Source: Mantamonas sphyraenae
Lineage: Eukaryota; CRuMs; Mantamonadidae
NCBI GenBank assembly: GCA_026936335.1
Contig: JAPMXV010000004.1
Location: forward strand, 62,001-126,000
DNA: 64,000 nt
Direction of reading: 5' to 3'
This document shows positions 11,053 through 21,400 of the stretch, in pieces. Under the pieces are notes generated by a model, which was not told where the DNA came from, did not search any database, and saw nothing but the letters and a program-made list of their open reading frames with translations. Numbering within the stretch: the first letter of the stretch is position 1; each line of letters begins with the position of its first letter. A program made the position numbers and the translations under genes.

Positions 11053-11910
11053 TCAGCAGGTGGTGTACTCACGTGTGGAAAAGAGCAACAGGATACCGCA
11101 AACCATGCCAATGAGGACGTAGAGGTACATGCAGTAGCCGTAGGTGCGTGCGGACTTGACGCAACATCGGCGGCAAGCGTTTGCCTCGTCGAGGTCCTTG
11201 TTCCACTCTTGCACTGTCTTGTTGGCGGTACGGGCGGTGTAGTAGAATGCAATGACACTGAGGAGGGTGTTGAAGGCAGTGAAGGGGGCAAATTGCTGTC
11301 GAAGAGCCACGTAGATGCCCACAGCGATTTCCGAGGTGGATTCGATGAGCAGGAGGATGCGTGTGCGTGCCAACCAGGTTTGTCCCAGTTCAGACCGTTG
11401 GCGAATGTCGATGAAGTGATTCCAGATGGCCATGTGGACAGGGGGGTCGGGTGAGGAGAGGGCGATGCGCACAATTTCGCCGAGGACAAAGAGGTGGTGG
11501 ATGAGACCCAGAAGGAAGGCAAACAGGAGGGCGTTGCTGGCTTGTTCTCTGTCGGGCAGGCAGGTGAGGGAGAGGACAGCGTAGTAGTTGATGAGGTCGA
11601 GAATGGACGAGACAAAGGGAAGGGGAAACACCTCGCGGGCGGTGCGAAAGTTGGGATGGAACCAAAGCTGTTTGATGCGTTCCATGGTTGTCTGTTGTGT
11701 GGATGATGGGGTGGGTTGGAAGTGGGGGTCCGGCACTGCGGGGGAGGCGGGGGCGGGGGCGGTGTAGAAGGCAGAGCCGTCGAACACGTTGACGGTGCCA
11801 CAGTGGGGACACTGGACAGAAACCTGTCCCATCTCCACACCCGAGTCCACAGTGACGGTGAATGCCTGCTTGCAATGGAAGCAGGCAACCGTGTGGTCTG
11901 TGTGGGGCAT
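11053..11910 (-). CDS. Zinc-ribbon multi-pass membrane protein, function unknown
   Basis: Single exon, 285 residues from the ATG at 11908-11910. Residues about 8-45 form a zinc ribbon (ACFHCKQAFTV...VQCPHCGTVNVF). A Pro/Ala linker follows, then a helical part with about five or six hydrophobic segments, the last near the C-terminus (GYCMYLYVLIGMVCGILLLF). I do not recognise the family. The ribbon closely resembles that of the 60-residue protein at 29698-29880. A possible donor (gtgagt) lies 17 nt before the stop, so the extreme C-terminus could be spliced differently; the simple stop is preferred. It converges on NDUFB9. Confidence 0.75.
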   Translation of the reverse strand: MPHTDHTVACFHCKQAFTVTVDSGVEMGQVSVQCPHCGTVNVFDGSAFYTAPAPASPAVPDPHFQPTPSSTQQTTMERIKQLWFHPNFRTAREVFPLPFVSSILDLINYYAVLSLTCLPDREQASNALLFAFLLGLIHHLFVLGEIVRIALSSPDPPVHMAIWNHFIDIRQRSELGQTWLARTRILLLIESTSEIAVGIYVALRQQFAPFTAFNTLLSVIAFYYTARTANKTVQEWNKDLDEANACRRCCVKSARTYGYCMYLYVLIGMVCGILLLFSTREYTTC

Positions 11911-12087
11911 GGGAGGTGTGTGTAGGGGGGAAAGTGAAAGTGTGGGTTCGCTGGCGACATGAAGACTTCCATGCGTGCCTCTCCTTCCACTTCTTGTTTC
12001 ATTGCCCCATGTGCAATCCACAGAGGAGAGAGAGTGTGTGTTCACGCATGCGTACATACGCAGAGGCAACAAACAAAAAACCCAAGC

Positions 12088-14673
12088 ATGTCATCGCAAG
12101 GTGCGGCGTGTCCGTTTTGCCAACGACGGTTTGCCAACACAGAAAGCATGGGGATGCACTCGTTACACTGTGAATCCCGACCTGTGATGTTGGGAGCAAA
12201 TGGATCTGGAAGTGGGGGTGGGTCGTCGCCGTCGCCGTCGCTGCGGAAACGGTCGTCGCGGAAGAAGCGTGGCACACGACGAAGCAGTGGTGGAGGGGAC
12301 AAACTGCCCCTCTTTGTGGTGTGTTACGTGTGTGGCCGACAGTACAGCACGTCCAGCATTGGCATCCACATGTCCTCGTGCAAGGAGAGACACGCACGGG
12401 TGCAGGCCTCCGTACCCGATGCTCGCAAGCACCCCCTGAGCGCAGGACCGCAGATGGCCCTGCCCACAGCCGACGACGACGAAGGGTACATCAATCTGTA
12501 CAACATGGAGGCACACAAGTTGTATGCAGCGCACATGCCACGCTGTGAGGACTGCGGCAGCGTGTTTTCCGACGAGAACGCCCTGGAGAAGCATCTGAGG
12601 CGATGCAAAGGCAGTTCCGGGAATGGAAGCACCCACGGAAGCCACAGTGGGTCATTGGGGGGCTCTTCATTGGCAGATGTGGCATTGACGCCGCCTGCCA
12701 AGCGGACGAGCAAACCAAAGGCACTTGTGTGCTACACATGTGGCAACGAGTACAGCACATCGTCGATTGACGTGCACCAACGCAACTGTCTGCGTCGTCA
12801 GGAGGAGGCCCACGCGGCTGTGGCGGCGAGGATGGAGCGGCAATTCCCGGGATCGGCGCCTGCCTTTGTCACGCCTGAGCAGCCACGCACACCCATGCCA
12901 GGTAGCAAGGACAGTGGCCAGTTCTTCAAGTTGTACAACCAAGAGGCACGTGCAGTGCATCAGGCGGCCACAGAGGTGGTGTGTGTGCAGTGTGGCACCA
13001 CGTGCACGTCGATCCAATCGCTGCAGGAGCATGTGGTCAACGGCCTGTGTGGCAAGGCCATGAAGGAAGCAGCAGCAGCAGCAGCAGTGGCCAAACGCAA
13101 AGCTGCACAACGTCAGGCACAACAGGAGCAGCAATGGGAGCGGCAAGCACGCGGAGGATCCTCCTCCTCCTCCTCCTCGTCACCAAACAAGGGTGCCAAA
13201 CATCGTCCTGTGCAGCTGCTGTGCTATGTGTGTGGCCATCAGGTGGCTGCAGAGGAGTTGGAGGAGCACCATGCGTTGTGCGAGGCACGATTTGAGCGGC
13301 AACAAGCGAAACTGCCCGTGCATTTGCGCACACAGCTGGGCCAGGCACCGCAGTTGGATGTGCAACTGTCGCAGATGAACACACCGGCACAGAAGCGCGA
13401 GTATGTACGATTGTATGACGAATTGGCGTTGAGGGAGTTTCAGCAGAGTCAGCTGTTCTGTCCGCATTGCGATCGTGCCATCGATGCCAGCGAAGATGCG
13501 GTGGCACACATCTCAGGCTGTCGGATGCGACTGGTGAAGCAACGCAAGGCCAACACGGGGGCGAGCCGGTGGGGCACGCAGGCAGAAGAGGAGCGTAGGG
13601 GGGGCGTAAGGAGGGAGCAGGATGCGGAGGACGACGAACAGGATGAGGAGGCTGTGTTTCTGTCGCCTGCAAAGACACGAGCAGCTGCACAACGTCGATC
13701 GATCATGCATGGACGCAGGCGAAACGTGGACACGGGTGTGGGTGGGAAGGTGGAAAGACGAGGGAGTGGCAGCAGCAAGAGCAGCAGCGGAAGCAGTGGC
13801 AAGGGCGACAAGCGAAGAAGCAAGAAACGGAAGGGGAAGGGGAGGCAGAGCAAGCCAGTGGTGGTGGTTAAGGAGACACCACCACCACGACCCCAACCGT
13901 CATCGTCATCGTCGTCGTCGACATCATCATCGCAGAGACGACGTGTGGTGGTGGATGACCTCGTGGAAGATGACGACGAGGACGATGGTCGATCGATGAC
14001 GACAACCACCACCCACAGCACACGCAACACCACCACCACACACGACGCGTCGCCGTCACGTGCACAGTGGAAGGTGAAAGCACCCATGTCACCAGGGTTG
14101 CAGGCCAAGTTGCCCAATTGGCAACGCAAGGCGTTGGACACAGATGCCATCGAGAACATGATCCAGCGCCTGGAAGAGTCTGTGGGTGTGAGCGAGAGCA
14201 AGCAGGGTCCAGGCACACCCACACCCAAGACACCACGGAGAAAGACACCGAAAAGGCAGGAGAAGCAGCAGGAAAGTCACAGCAGCAGCGGGGGAAGTGG
14301 AAGAAAGAGCGCTTGGATGCGTCCGTCCACAGGAGTGGCTGTGGGCAGCAGGCGACGTCTGTCTGCGTCAGGATCAGGATCAGGATCACAGGACCATGTG
14401 CTGGTGATCGATACCACGACAACGACAACCACCAACAAGAGTGGGGGTGGCCGAGCAAGAGGATCGGTGTTTCATCTCGATGACGACGGTCACACACGAC
14501 AGGAAGAGGAAGAGGATGTGGAAGAGGAGGAGGAGGAAGAGCATAGGATGCCGCCGAGGCGTCCCAAGACAAGTGTGGCCAGTGCGCAGCGGGCACGTTT
14601 CTGCAGCCAGTGTGGCAACGAGTTTGCATCGGACGCACGGTTCTGTTCCATGTGCGGCAATGCACGGCAGTGA
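12088..14673 (+). CDS. Zinc-finger array protein with repeated C2HC/C2H2 pairs
   Basis: Single exon, 861 residues. An N-terminal CPFCQRRFANTESMGMHSLHC finger precedes three copies of a two-finger module. The first finger of each is a C2HC type (CYVCGRQYSTSSIGIHMSSC, CYTCGNEYSTSSIDVHQRNC, then a divergent third). Each is followed by a spacer with (Y/F)xxLYxxEA and a second CxxC...H...C finger. The long middle is Ser/Lys/Glu low complexity. The C-terminus is a double zinc-ribbon-like FCSQCGNEFASDARFCSMCG. The first fingers resemble ZC2HC1/ZNF474-type fingers. The function is unknown; nucleic-acid or protein binding is inferred only from the fingers. Confidence 0.85.
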   Translation: MSSQGAACPFCQRRFANTESMGMHSLHCESRPVMLGANGSGSGGGSSPSPSLRKRSSRKKRGTRRSSGGGDKLPLFVVCYVCGRQYSTSSIGIHMSSCKERHARVQASVPDARKHPLSAGPQMALPTADDDEGYINLYNMEAHKLYAAHMPRCEDCGSVFSDENALEKHLRRCKGSSGNGSTHGSHSGSLGGSSLADVALTPPAKRTSKPKALVCYTCGNEYSTSSIDVHQRNCLRRQEEAHAAVAARMERQFPGSAPAFVTPEQPRTPMPGSKDSGQFFKLYNQEARAVHQAATEVVCVQCGTTCTSIQSLQEHVVNGLCGKAMKEAAAAAAVAKRKAAQRQAQQEQQWERQARGGSSSSSSSSPNKGAKHRPVQLLCYVCGHQVAAEELEEHHALCEARFERQQAKLPVHLRTQLGQAPQLDVQLSQMNTPAQKREYVRLYDELALREFQQSQLFCPHCDRAIDASEDAVAHISGCRMRLVKQRKANTGASRWGTQAEEERRGGVRREQDAEDDEQDEEAVFLSPAKTRAAAQRRSIMHGRRRNVDTGVGGKVERRGSGSSKSSSGSSGKGDKRRSKKRKGKGRQSKPVVVVKETPPPRPQPSSSSSSSTSSSQRRRVVVDDLVEDDDEDDGRSMTTTTTHSTRNTTTTHDASPSRAQWKVKAPMSPGLQAKLPNWQRKALDTDAIENMIQRLEESVGVSESKQGPGTPTPKTPRRKTPKRQEKQQESHSSSGGSGRKSAWMRPSTGVAVGSRRRLSASGSGSGSQDHVLVIDTTTTTTTNKSGGGRARGSVFHLDDDGHTRQEEEEDVEEEEEEEHRMPPRRPKTSVASAQRARFCSQCGNEFASDARFCSMCGNARQ

Positions 14674-14797
14674 GGGCGGGGGAGTGTGTGTGTGTGTGTG
14701 AATGGAATTCCATCGTCCACTCTCATCCAACCTCTGGAACGGATGCGCCATCGAACCCACCGCCGAAACCGTTTTACAGTTTCAAACTCCCGCCAGA

Positions 14798-15971
14798 ATG
14801 TCTACGAGCGAGAACAAGATTGTGAACATTGCCCTGATGGGAACAGGCTACTGGGGCAAGCATTACGTGCGCCTGCTGAACGAGCTCAACGACTCGTTCA
14901 ACCTGGTCAAGGTGTGCGACCTTAACCAGCAGGTGCTGGATGCCCTCGCGGTCAAGTACCCGGACACCTCGTTCACCACGGACCCCAGCGACGTCTACGA
15001 CAACGAGGACATCCAGGCAGTGGTGGTGGTGACCCCGGCCACCATCCACTACAAGGTGGTCAAGGGTACGTTGTTCCTACGCGCAGAGGCGTTGCCAGAG
15101 AGCGTGTGTGGTTCCGGGAGGCCCGGCAAGGCTACATGCATCGTCGTTTGAGGCTGCGCGCTGACGATCCCCACTTTCCCACACCACACACCACACAGAA
15201 TGCCTGAACAAGGGCAAGCACGTGCTTGTGGAGAAACCCATCACAGTGAACGTGGAGGAGGGCCAGGAGCTTGTGGATCTGGCCAAGGAGAAGGGCCTCA
15301 TCCTGATGGTGGGCCACACCTTTTTGCACAACACGTCGGTGCACCGCGTGAAGGAGGAGATGCAGAGCGACAACTTTGGCGACATTTACTACCTCAACGC
15401 CACCCGCACGAACCTTGGACCCTTCCGCGACGACGTGAACTGCTCGTGGGACCTTGCGCCGCACGACATTTCCATGTTTCTGTACCTGACGGAAAAGAAG
15501 GCCCTGTGGGTGTCTGCCACGGGCACCAAGGTGCTGGGCACGGACAACGTGGACACGGCATTCATCAGCATCGGGTTTGAGGACAACGTGCTGGGACACA
15601 TCACGTGCAGCTGGTGCGAGCCGAACAAGGTGCGCACGCTGGTCTGCGTGGGCTCCAAGGAGCGTGTCACCTTCAACGACACCTCCCAGCTGGAAAAGGT
15701 GCGCATCTTCAACAAGGGTGTGGGCATCAACAAGGAGGGCACCACCGACGGCACCCTCGGCAGGCACAACCTGGACATCCGCGACGGCGACATTGTCTCC
15801 CCGTACATTGCCCAGGCTGAGCCCCTCAAGGCCCAGGTGCTCGAGTTTGCCCGCTGCATCGACACCGGTGACATTCCCATGTCCGATGGCCAGCTCGGTG
15901 TCGATGTCGTTGCCATCCTGGTCGCTGCCGACAAGAGCATGGAGAACAACGGTGCCCCCGTTGAGCTTTAA
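14798..15971 (+). CDS. Gfo/Idh/MocA-family NAD(P)-dependent oxidoreductase, bacterial-like
   Basis: Two exons, 14798-15065 and 15199-15971, separated by a 133-nt phase-1 intron, give 346 residues. The Rossmann N-terminus is NIALMGTGYWGKHYVRLLN, followed by VVVVTPATIHYKVV and the diagnostic GKHVLVEKPIT with the catalytic-type EKP motif. The C-terminal alpha/beta half has NLGPFRDDVNCSWDLAPHDI, a block I associate with bacterial enzymes of nucleotide-sugar metabolism. The substrate cannot be told from sequence. Similarity to bacterial surface-polysaccharide oxidoreductases suggests transfer from a bacterium followed by intron gain (inference). There is no obvious targeting signal, so it is probably cytosolic. 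Confidence 0.9.
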
Positions 15972-16047
15972 GCTTTTTGACGAGTACACACACACACTCT
16001 CTCTTTCTCTTTCTCTCTCCCTTCCTCCATTGTCTTGTGCGCTGCGC

Positions 16048-16601
16048 TTACTCTGTGGCCACCTTGGGTGACGATCCAGGCCGTGTTCCTGACAAGGAGG
16101 TGGCGACCACCTGCAGAGCTGCGCTGGAGCGGGATTGGCTGGGCTGGGCTTCGATGTCTGCATGAAGGGCATTGGAACGTGTGCCCAATGGCCTCCTCAG
16201 CAGCTGTTCGGCACTGTTCTGTGCACGCAGCGACGCCGTGACGCGGTTGCCCAGCAGCGGACGCAGAAACTCTTGTGCACGGCGGCTGTTGCGCAGCAGA
16301 CGCATAAGGACGTAGGACTATACGGAGACAACCGCCCGGGGATGGAATTGGGGACAGTCACACAGCGGTAGCAACCCATCGGGGTCACATAGGACAAGTG
16401 CGGCGGGTGAGCGAAGAAGAAGGCGGAATGACGCGCGGGAAAGTCACAGGAAAAGCCACGCACCAGTCCAATCAGGTGGACGATCACGAGAAGAATAATA
16501 AAATAGTGGGTGGACGAGTATCCATTGGTGGTGTTGCCGTCGGCGCCTCCGTCTGTGTCTGTGTGCACAGGAATGGGTGTCACATCCGGCGGAAGGGGCA
16601 T
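16048..16601 (-). CDS. Small single-pass membrane protein, hypothetical
   Basis: Two exons, 16601-16464 and 16317-16048, joined in phase 0 by a 146-nt intron (gtgcgt...gtatag), give 135 residues. The splice completes one hydrophobic helix (HYFIILLVIVHLIGL joined to SYVLMRLL), followed by an Arg/Gln-rich tail. The N-terminal 27 residues are polar with NxT/S sites. Unspliced, the two frames would be an 85-residue and a 134-residue reading frame of no evident meaning; the helix continuity supports the splice. No family was recognised. It converges on the oxidoreductase gene. Confidence 0.5.
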
Positions 16602-16642
16602 TTCGGTTGGCTAAACACCCGCACGAGCGTTTCCATGCGTTT

Positions 16643-17362
16643 TCAATGGTGGCAGATTCCACCACACTGAGGAGCAGAGTTGCAGGCAGCAGGCAGCACA
16701 AAGTTGCTTGCTGGCTGGGGCGCATCGTTCCATCCATCCAACTGATAAGTGATTTCCTTGATGTTCACCTTGCCCGGCTTGGCTTCGTGGAACTGGCAAG
16801 GCATCACCTTGCCACTGTCGTGCACAAAGTCCGAACTGACGAGGAAGTGGTTGACAAAGGCACCCTGGACCAGATACTCGTCGCAGGTGATGTTGTGGCC
16901 GTCGCCCATGTCCACCACTTGCTTGCCGTTGTACTTGCCCTCCTGTGCCCACGTGGGCTTCACCACTCCACATGGGATGGGTCCACTCTCACTCAGGCAG
17001 CACCAGCAGCACTTGTCCGTGTCTGGAAGGTACACGTAGCGCGCGTGCGGGTTGATGTACTCCTCGCATTCTTGTCCCTCGTCGGCGCCGGCTGCGAGAC
17101 AGATCTCGTCGTACTGGCCGATGCTATGGTGGAGGTACTGTGACTTGAGGTCATAGTTGTAGGATGTGGTGATGTTCCACGTGTAGCTGGCGCCCTGCGC
17201 AGACACCCAATGTTCGTGCATCGTTGCCGCGTACTGCGACGGCAGCACCGGTCCTCCGTCTCCAACAGAACGCACAGGTGCAACCTGCACCTCCATCGCA
17301 AGGACACACACACATACACACGTCAGCAGCAGCAGCACAGTGCCTGTTGTTGTCATGGTCAT
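16643..17362 (-). CDS. Secreted Cys-rich protein, ependymin/LVN1.2-like (tentative)
   Basis: Single exon, 239 residues from the ATG at 17362; a second ATG lies 6 nt downstream. A clear signal peptide (TGTVLLLLTCVCVCVLA) is followed by a beta-rich domain with about ten cysteines. These include CCWCCLSESGPIPCGVV and a C-terminal CNSAPQCGGIC. The order (signal peptide, WxxxY strands, Cys cluster followed by GxxPCG, then C-DxYLVQG) resembles secreted ependymin-related proteins of protists and animals, but I am not certain. The gene is head-to-head with the LRR gene, with 48 bp between ATGs. Confidence 0.72.
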   Translation of the reverse strand: MTMTTTGTVLLLLTCVCVCVLAMEVQVAPVRSVGDGGPVLPSQYAATMHEHWVSAQGASYTWNITTSYNYDLKSQYLHHSIGQYDEICLAAGADEGQECEEYINPHARYVYLPDTDKCCWCCLSESGPIPCGVVKPTWAQEGKYNGKQVVDMGDGHNITCDEYLVQGAFVNHFLVSSDFVHDSGKVMPCQFHEAKPGKVNIKEITYQLDGWNDAPQPASNFVLPAACNSAPQCGGICHH

Positions 17363-17410
17363 GGTGTGATGGGAGAAAAAGTTGCGACGCCCGCGCACCC
17401 ATCCCAAACC

Positions 17411-18430
17411 ATGCTACGCTTCTCTGGCACCCAATTGGCAGAGACCGTGGCTGAAACATCCAAGAGGAAACATGAGGAGGAGGAGGAGGAGGAGCGAGTG
17501 CACACGTTGGTGGTGGGTCCTGGTTTGGACAACAGCGGCATGGACGCCCTGTGTGCCCTCGTGAGCCGCCATCCATCCCTCACCACTCTCAATCTGCGTG
17601 GCAATCGTTCACTCTCGGATATTCGTCCCCTCGTGGCTGTCCTCAAACGCATGCACGTGCAGCGACTCGATTTGGCAAAGACGGCGCTGCGCAACGCGTC
17701 GCAGGAGGCCCTGGTGGATCTAATGCACATGAAGCGCGAGCTGGTGGATGTCAACTTGGCGGGGGTGGCCATCACCTCGTCGTTCACCACCCTGCTGGCC
17801 GACAGGTTGGAAAACGGGGAGCTTCGGCACCTGCTTTCCGTCCACCTCGGTGTGCTGCCACGCACACACAACACCTTTGAGAAAACTCTGGACAGGGAGT
17901 TGACCACCAACCAAGGCGTGTGGACAACCATGTATGAGCTCGCGGGTGCGGGTGACGTCCAGCAACTGGTTTGGATGAACATGACGATGGGCGTCCCCGT
18001 GCACACACGACACCCGTGGCACTCTGGATCGCTGCTGTTGCATGCAATCAAACACGACCGGGAACAAGTTGTCCGCTTCATTCTCTCGTTTCCCAACGCA
18101 CCCACGCCGGATTTGTGGCAGGCGCGCGTGCTGCCACACGTGCGGATCTCGCGAGCCCTGGCACAGTACCAGGAGTTGGGCCATTTCCAACGCATCTGGT
18201 CGCGCAAGACACACTTTGCATGTCCTACTGTGGTGGAGACGGTTGTGGAAACCGCACTGATGATGAACGAGACGGAGGAAGAACGGTTGTTTGACGTGGG
18301 TTCCATTGAGGCGTACGAACCCACACACGCATGGCTGGTGCAACCCATGGAAGTGCTGGATCGCATCTTTGGCCACGTGGTGGGCGACGGCATGGGATGG
18401 TGGGACGTTGGCGCACCAGCCCTCACTTGA
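17411..18430 (+). CDS. Leucine-rich-repeat-containing protein, hypothetical
   Basis: Single exon, 339 residues from the ATG at 17411. An acidic stretch near residue 20 is followed by a few ribonuclease-inhibitor-type LRR units (LTTLNLRGNRSLSDIRPL, VQRLDLAKTALRNASQEAL, LVDVNLAGVAIT). The C-terminal half is helical and suggests ankyrin-like units (GSLLLHAIKHDREQVVRFIL). The function is unknown. The TGA (18428-18430) lies inside the last codons of the convergent minus-strand gene, so the two coding regions overlap by 8 nt. Confidence 0.75.
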   Translation: MLRFSGTQLAETVAETSKRKHEEEEEEERVHTLVVGPGLDNSGMDALCALVSRHPSLTTLNLRGNRSLSDIRPLVAVLKRMHVQRLDLAKTALRNASQEALVDLMHMKRELVDVNLAGVAITSSFTTLLADRLENGELRHLLSVHLGVLPRTHNTFEKTLDRELTTNQGVWTTMYELAGAGDVQQLVWMNMTMGVPVHTRHPWHSGSLLLHAIKHDREQVVRFILSFPNAPTPDLWQARVLPHVRISRALAQYQELGHFQRIWSRKTHFACPTVVETVVETALMMNETEEERLFDVGSIEAYEPTHAWLVQPMEVLDRIFGHVVGDGMGWWDVGAPALT

Positions 18431-21400
18431 AAATGCTGCGAGTCCACGCCTGATCCACCAGCATGGAGCAGCCTTTGACTGCACCCGCGTGTTGTTCAAG
18501 TATGAGGTCGATCTCCACCGCAGAAACCTGCGCTTCTTGCAGTTTGCTGCGGGATGCGGCCACGTCCGTCTCCCTGACAGCCCGGCAGCTCTCCAAATGC
18601 GACCCAAACGCAGCCTGGCCCTCCACATGCTCACTATAGAACTGAGCACCCTTGTCGGTGGCACACAGGATGTCCTTGCCAACGCCCAGCACCAGGTCGC
18701 CCACAGCCGCATAGGTCATCACCACGTTCATGCGCTGTGCGCTCTGTGCCATCTGCTCCACATCCACCAAGCCGGCAAACGCCAACGTACTCTTGATGAG
18801 GTCGGCGATCCACCGCTGTGTAAGTGCGCTGTTTGTCAACTGGGCGCGCAGACATTCAACATCCATTCGACAGTACCAGTAGTTGGACATCAGCAAGGGG
18901 AACGCGTGTTCTGCCCGCTCGTTCACATCGTCCATGGTGCTCACAAACTCTGTGGTCCATGTCCACCAGTCAACGCCCCAAAGGGCATCGTTGTTCTTGC
19001 ACACTTCTTTGACCAGTGCTTGGATCTCGTGCGGTGGGTAGCCCTTTTCCACCATCCACGGCAATGCACTCGTCATTGCCGCCAAGGTGCAACTGTTCAA
19101 GCTCAAGGCCACGTAGACTGTCGAACGCATTTGGAACTGGGTGTTGAACAGCACGTTGAGGACGGGCGTCAGTGCCCGTTGCGCAGCCCCCACCATTTCC
19201 AGCAGGAACGTTGGCGAGATGCGTGTGCCTTGCGCAAACATGTGGTTTTCCATGGTTTCTGACTCCAACCATCCTCGAAGCACGACCACAGGCGCAGTCA
19301 CAAGGTTGTCCAAGCTCATGTCATCGCCATTCTCCTCCACCATTTTGTACGAATCCCAGCAAAGATTCCTCAGCTTGCTCGAACACTCCGTATACTTGTT
19401 TGTGTACTCTTCATCGTGGATCATCCGGTAGAATTTGGTCAGGCGCATGAGCAGCATGTACGCGTGGACAACCTGGACAAACGCACGCAAGCGCCCGTTC
19501 TCCATCATGCCACACACCTTGTCAAAGTCACTCGACTGCTCCTCGTACAGCTCCACCAACCCACGCAAAAAAACACCGTACTCCTCCGTTCGCATCAGCT
19601 CCCGTGCCTCGTCGTCCATGTCCGGAAGTGCCGAGATCTCCTCCTTCTTCTCCCTCAACTCCAACAACAGTTTGATGTGCACCCGGTAGGTGTGGATCAG
19701 CGTGGTGGCCAACGCATTGCACACGTTCAACAGCGCGCCCACTTTGTCCGAGAATCGATCCACTGTCTCTTGGATGTTCTGCTGTTGCTCATCGAGCGCA
19801 ACCAATGCGTCATGAAGTTGCACCTTGTCCTCCCACAGAGCCTCGTCGGAGCGCAGCTCAAAGTAGGCAAGTAGATTCATCATCACCTTGATCATTGCCA
19901 TGTTGGCACCCACAGCTTCGTTGAACATGTTTGCTCGCTCCACATCCTGCAGATACCCCTTGCGCTGCACCAATTCCCTCGTGTTGGTGGCCAGCTCAGA
20001 GACCTCCCTGCCCATCGCACGTGCCACGCGCCAGTGCGTGCGATATAGGGCATCGTTGGACAGCAGCAGTTGCCGCATGATGACCACCGACGCGTGGAAC
20101 ACGTACAACGACCCAAACACCATGTCCTCATCCGACGCTTCTTCCACGTTGGACCAACCATCGTGCACAATGCCATGCATCTCCTCGGCCATCGTGTCGT
20201 CAAAGAGATGGGCCAGCTGTCGCCATGTTTCGCGAATGTCACCGGTTGCTTGTGTTCCCAACTCCCCCGCCACACTTCTGCTCGACAACAGAAGCATCTG
20301 GTAGAAAGCCATGCGGCATGGCAGGTTCCAGTTTTCCTTATCGGAAACCTCATTCGATTCCAACGCCGAAAGCTGGTGTCCCTCCGGGGTGGTTGGTTCA
20401 TCTCCCGAAGCACTGGAGCGGAACGCTTCATCTTGCGTGTTGACGCCACGTCGTACAGACTCTTCCACATCTTGCACACGAGCGTAGCCAAGCAATTGCG
20501 TCGTGATCCACCGCTTGTCAAACACAAGCAGAATCGTGTTCAGGTGAGAGAGTTTGAATCGCGATGCAGAAAGGCTTGCGTACAAAGGCTGACCAAGCTT
20601 CAACGCACGCGTCGCACTGTTGATGTGGCCTTGATACACCAACAACGCACTCCCTGGCGTCCCTTCTTCAAGCCATGCCACATGCATCTCGATGTGAATG
20701 GGAATCCACACCACCCGCGCAGGCGACGACGACGACGACGATGATGATGATGATGATAAAGGCAATGCTTGCAGGTTGGTCGATGAAACAATGCCTGGCA
20801 CTGTGGAAACGGACAAACCAGCAGCAAGGCCGATGCCTTCGACGAGTCCCGGCGCCGCTTCCACCTGCTTGTCCTCCACCAGGCCTACACTGTCGTCTTT
20901 CCCATTCAGAGGTCCCCAGTTGAACTCATCCATGGCCTGTGCGTACACCTTGAGCCGCATGTGGTTCGTGATCTCCCGTTCATCGACAACGAAGCCCAGT
21001 TGATCGCGCACAAGCGCATACCCATCCGGCAGCAGTTTCTCCACCATCAACTTCTCCGTCACTGTCGTCTCCCTGGGCAATTCGTTCGCATAGCAACACT
21101 CGTACTGCACGCGTCGGAACGCAGTGCGCACCAGCGTCATCTCGACGTCGTCCAGATCAATGTCCCACGGCTGCGTTTCCAGCGCCCACACCTCATCCAA
21201 CAGCCCATACTGTTCCACTACACGCTTGAAATCTCCCGGATGGTCCTGGAGCTGTACCACCGTTGTGTCGACGTACTCGCGCACCATCTCCAACGCCAGC
21301 TCTTCCAATTGTGCTTTCGCAGCCGCCGCTTCTCCTTCAGACCCTGCATCGTCACCCAAGCCACCGCTGCTGCTACTGCTGCTGCTTGAGTGTGTATGCG

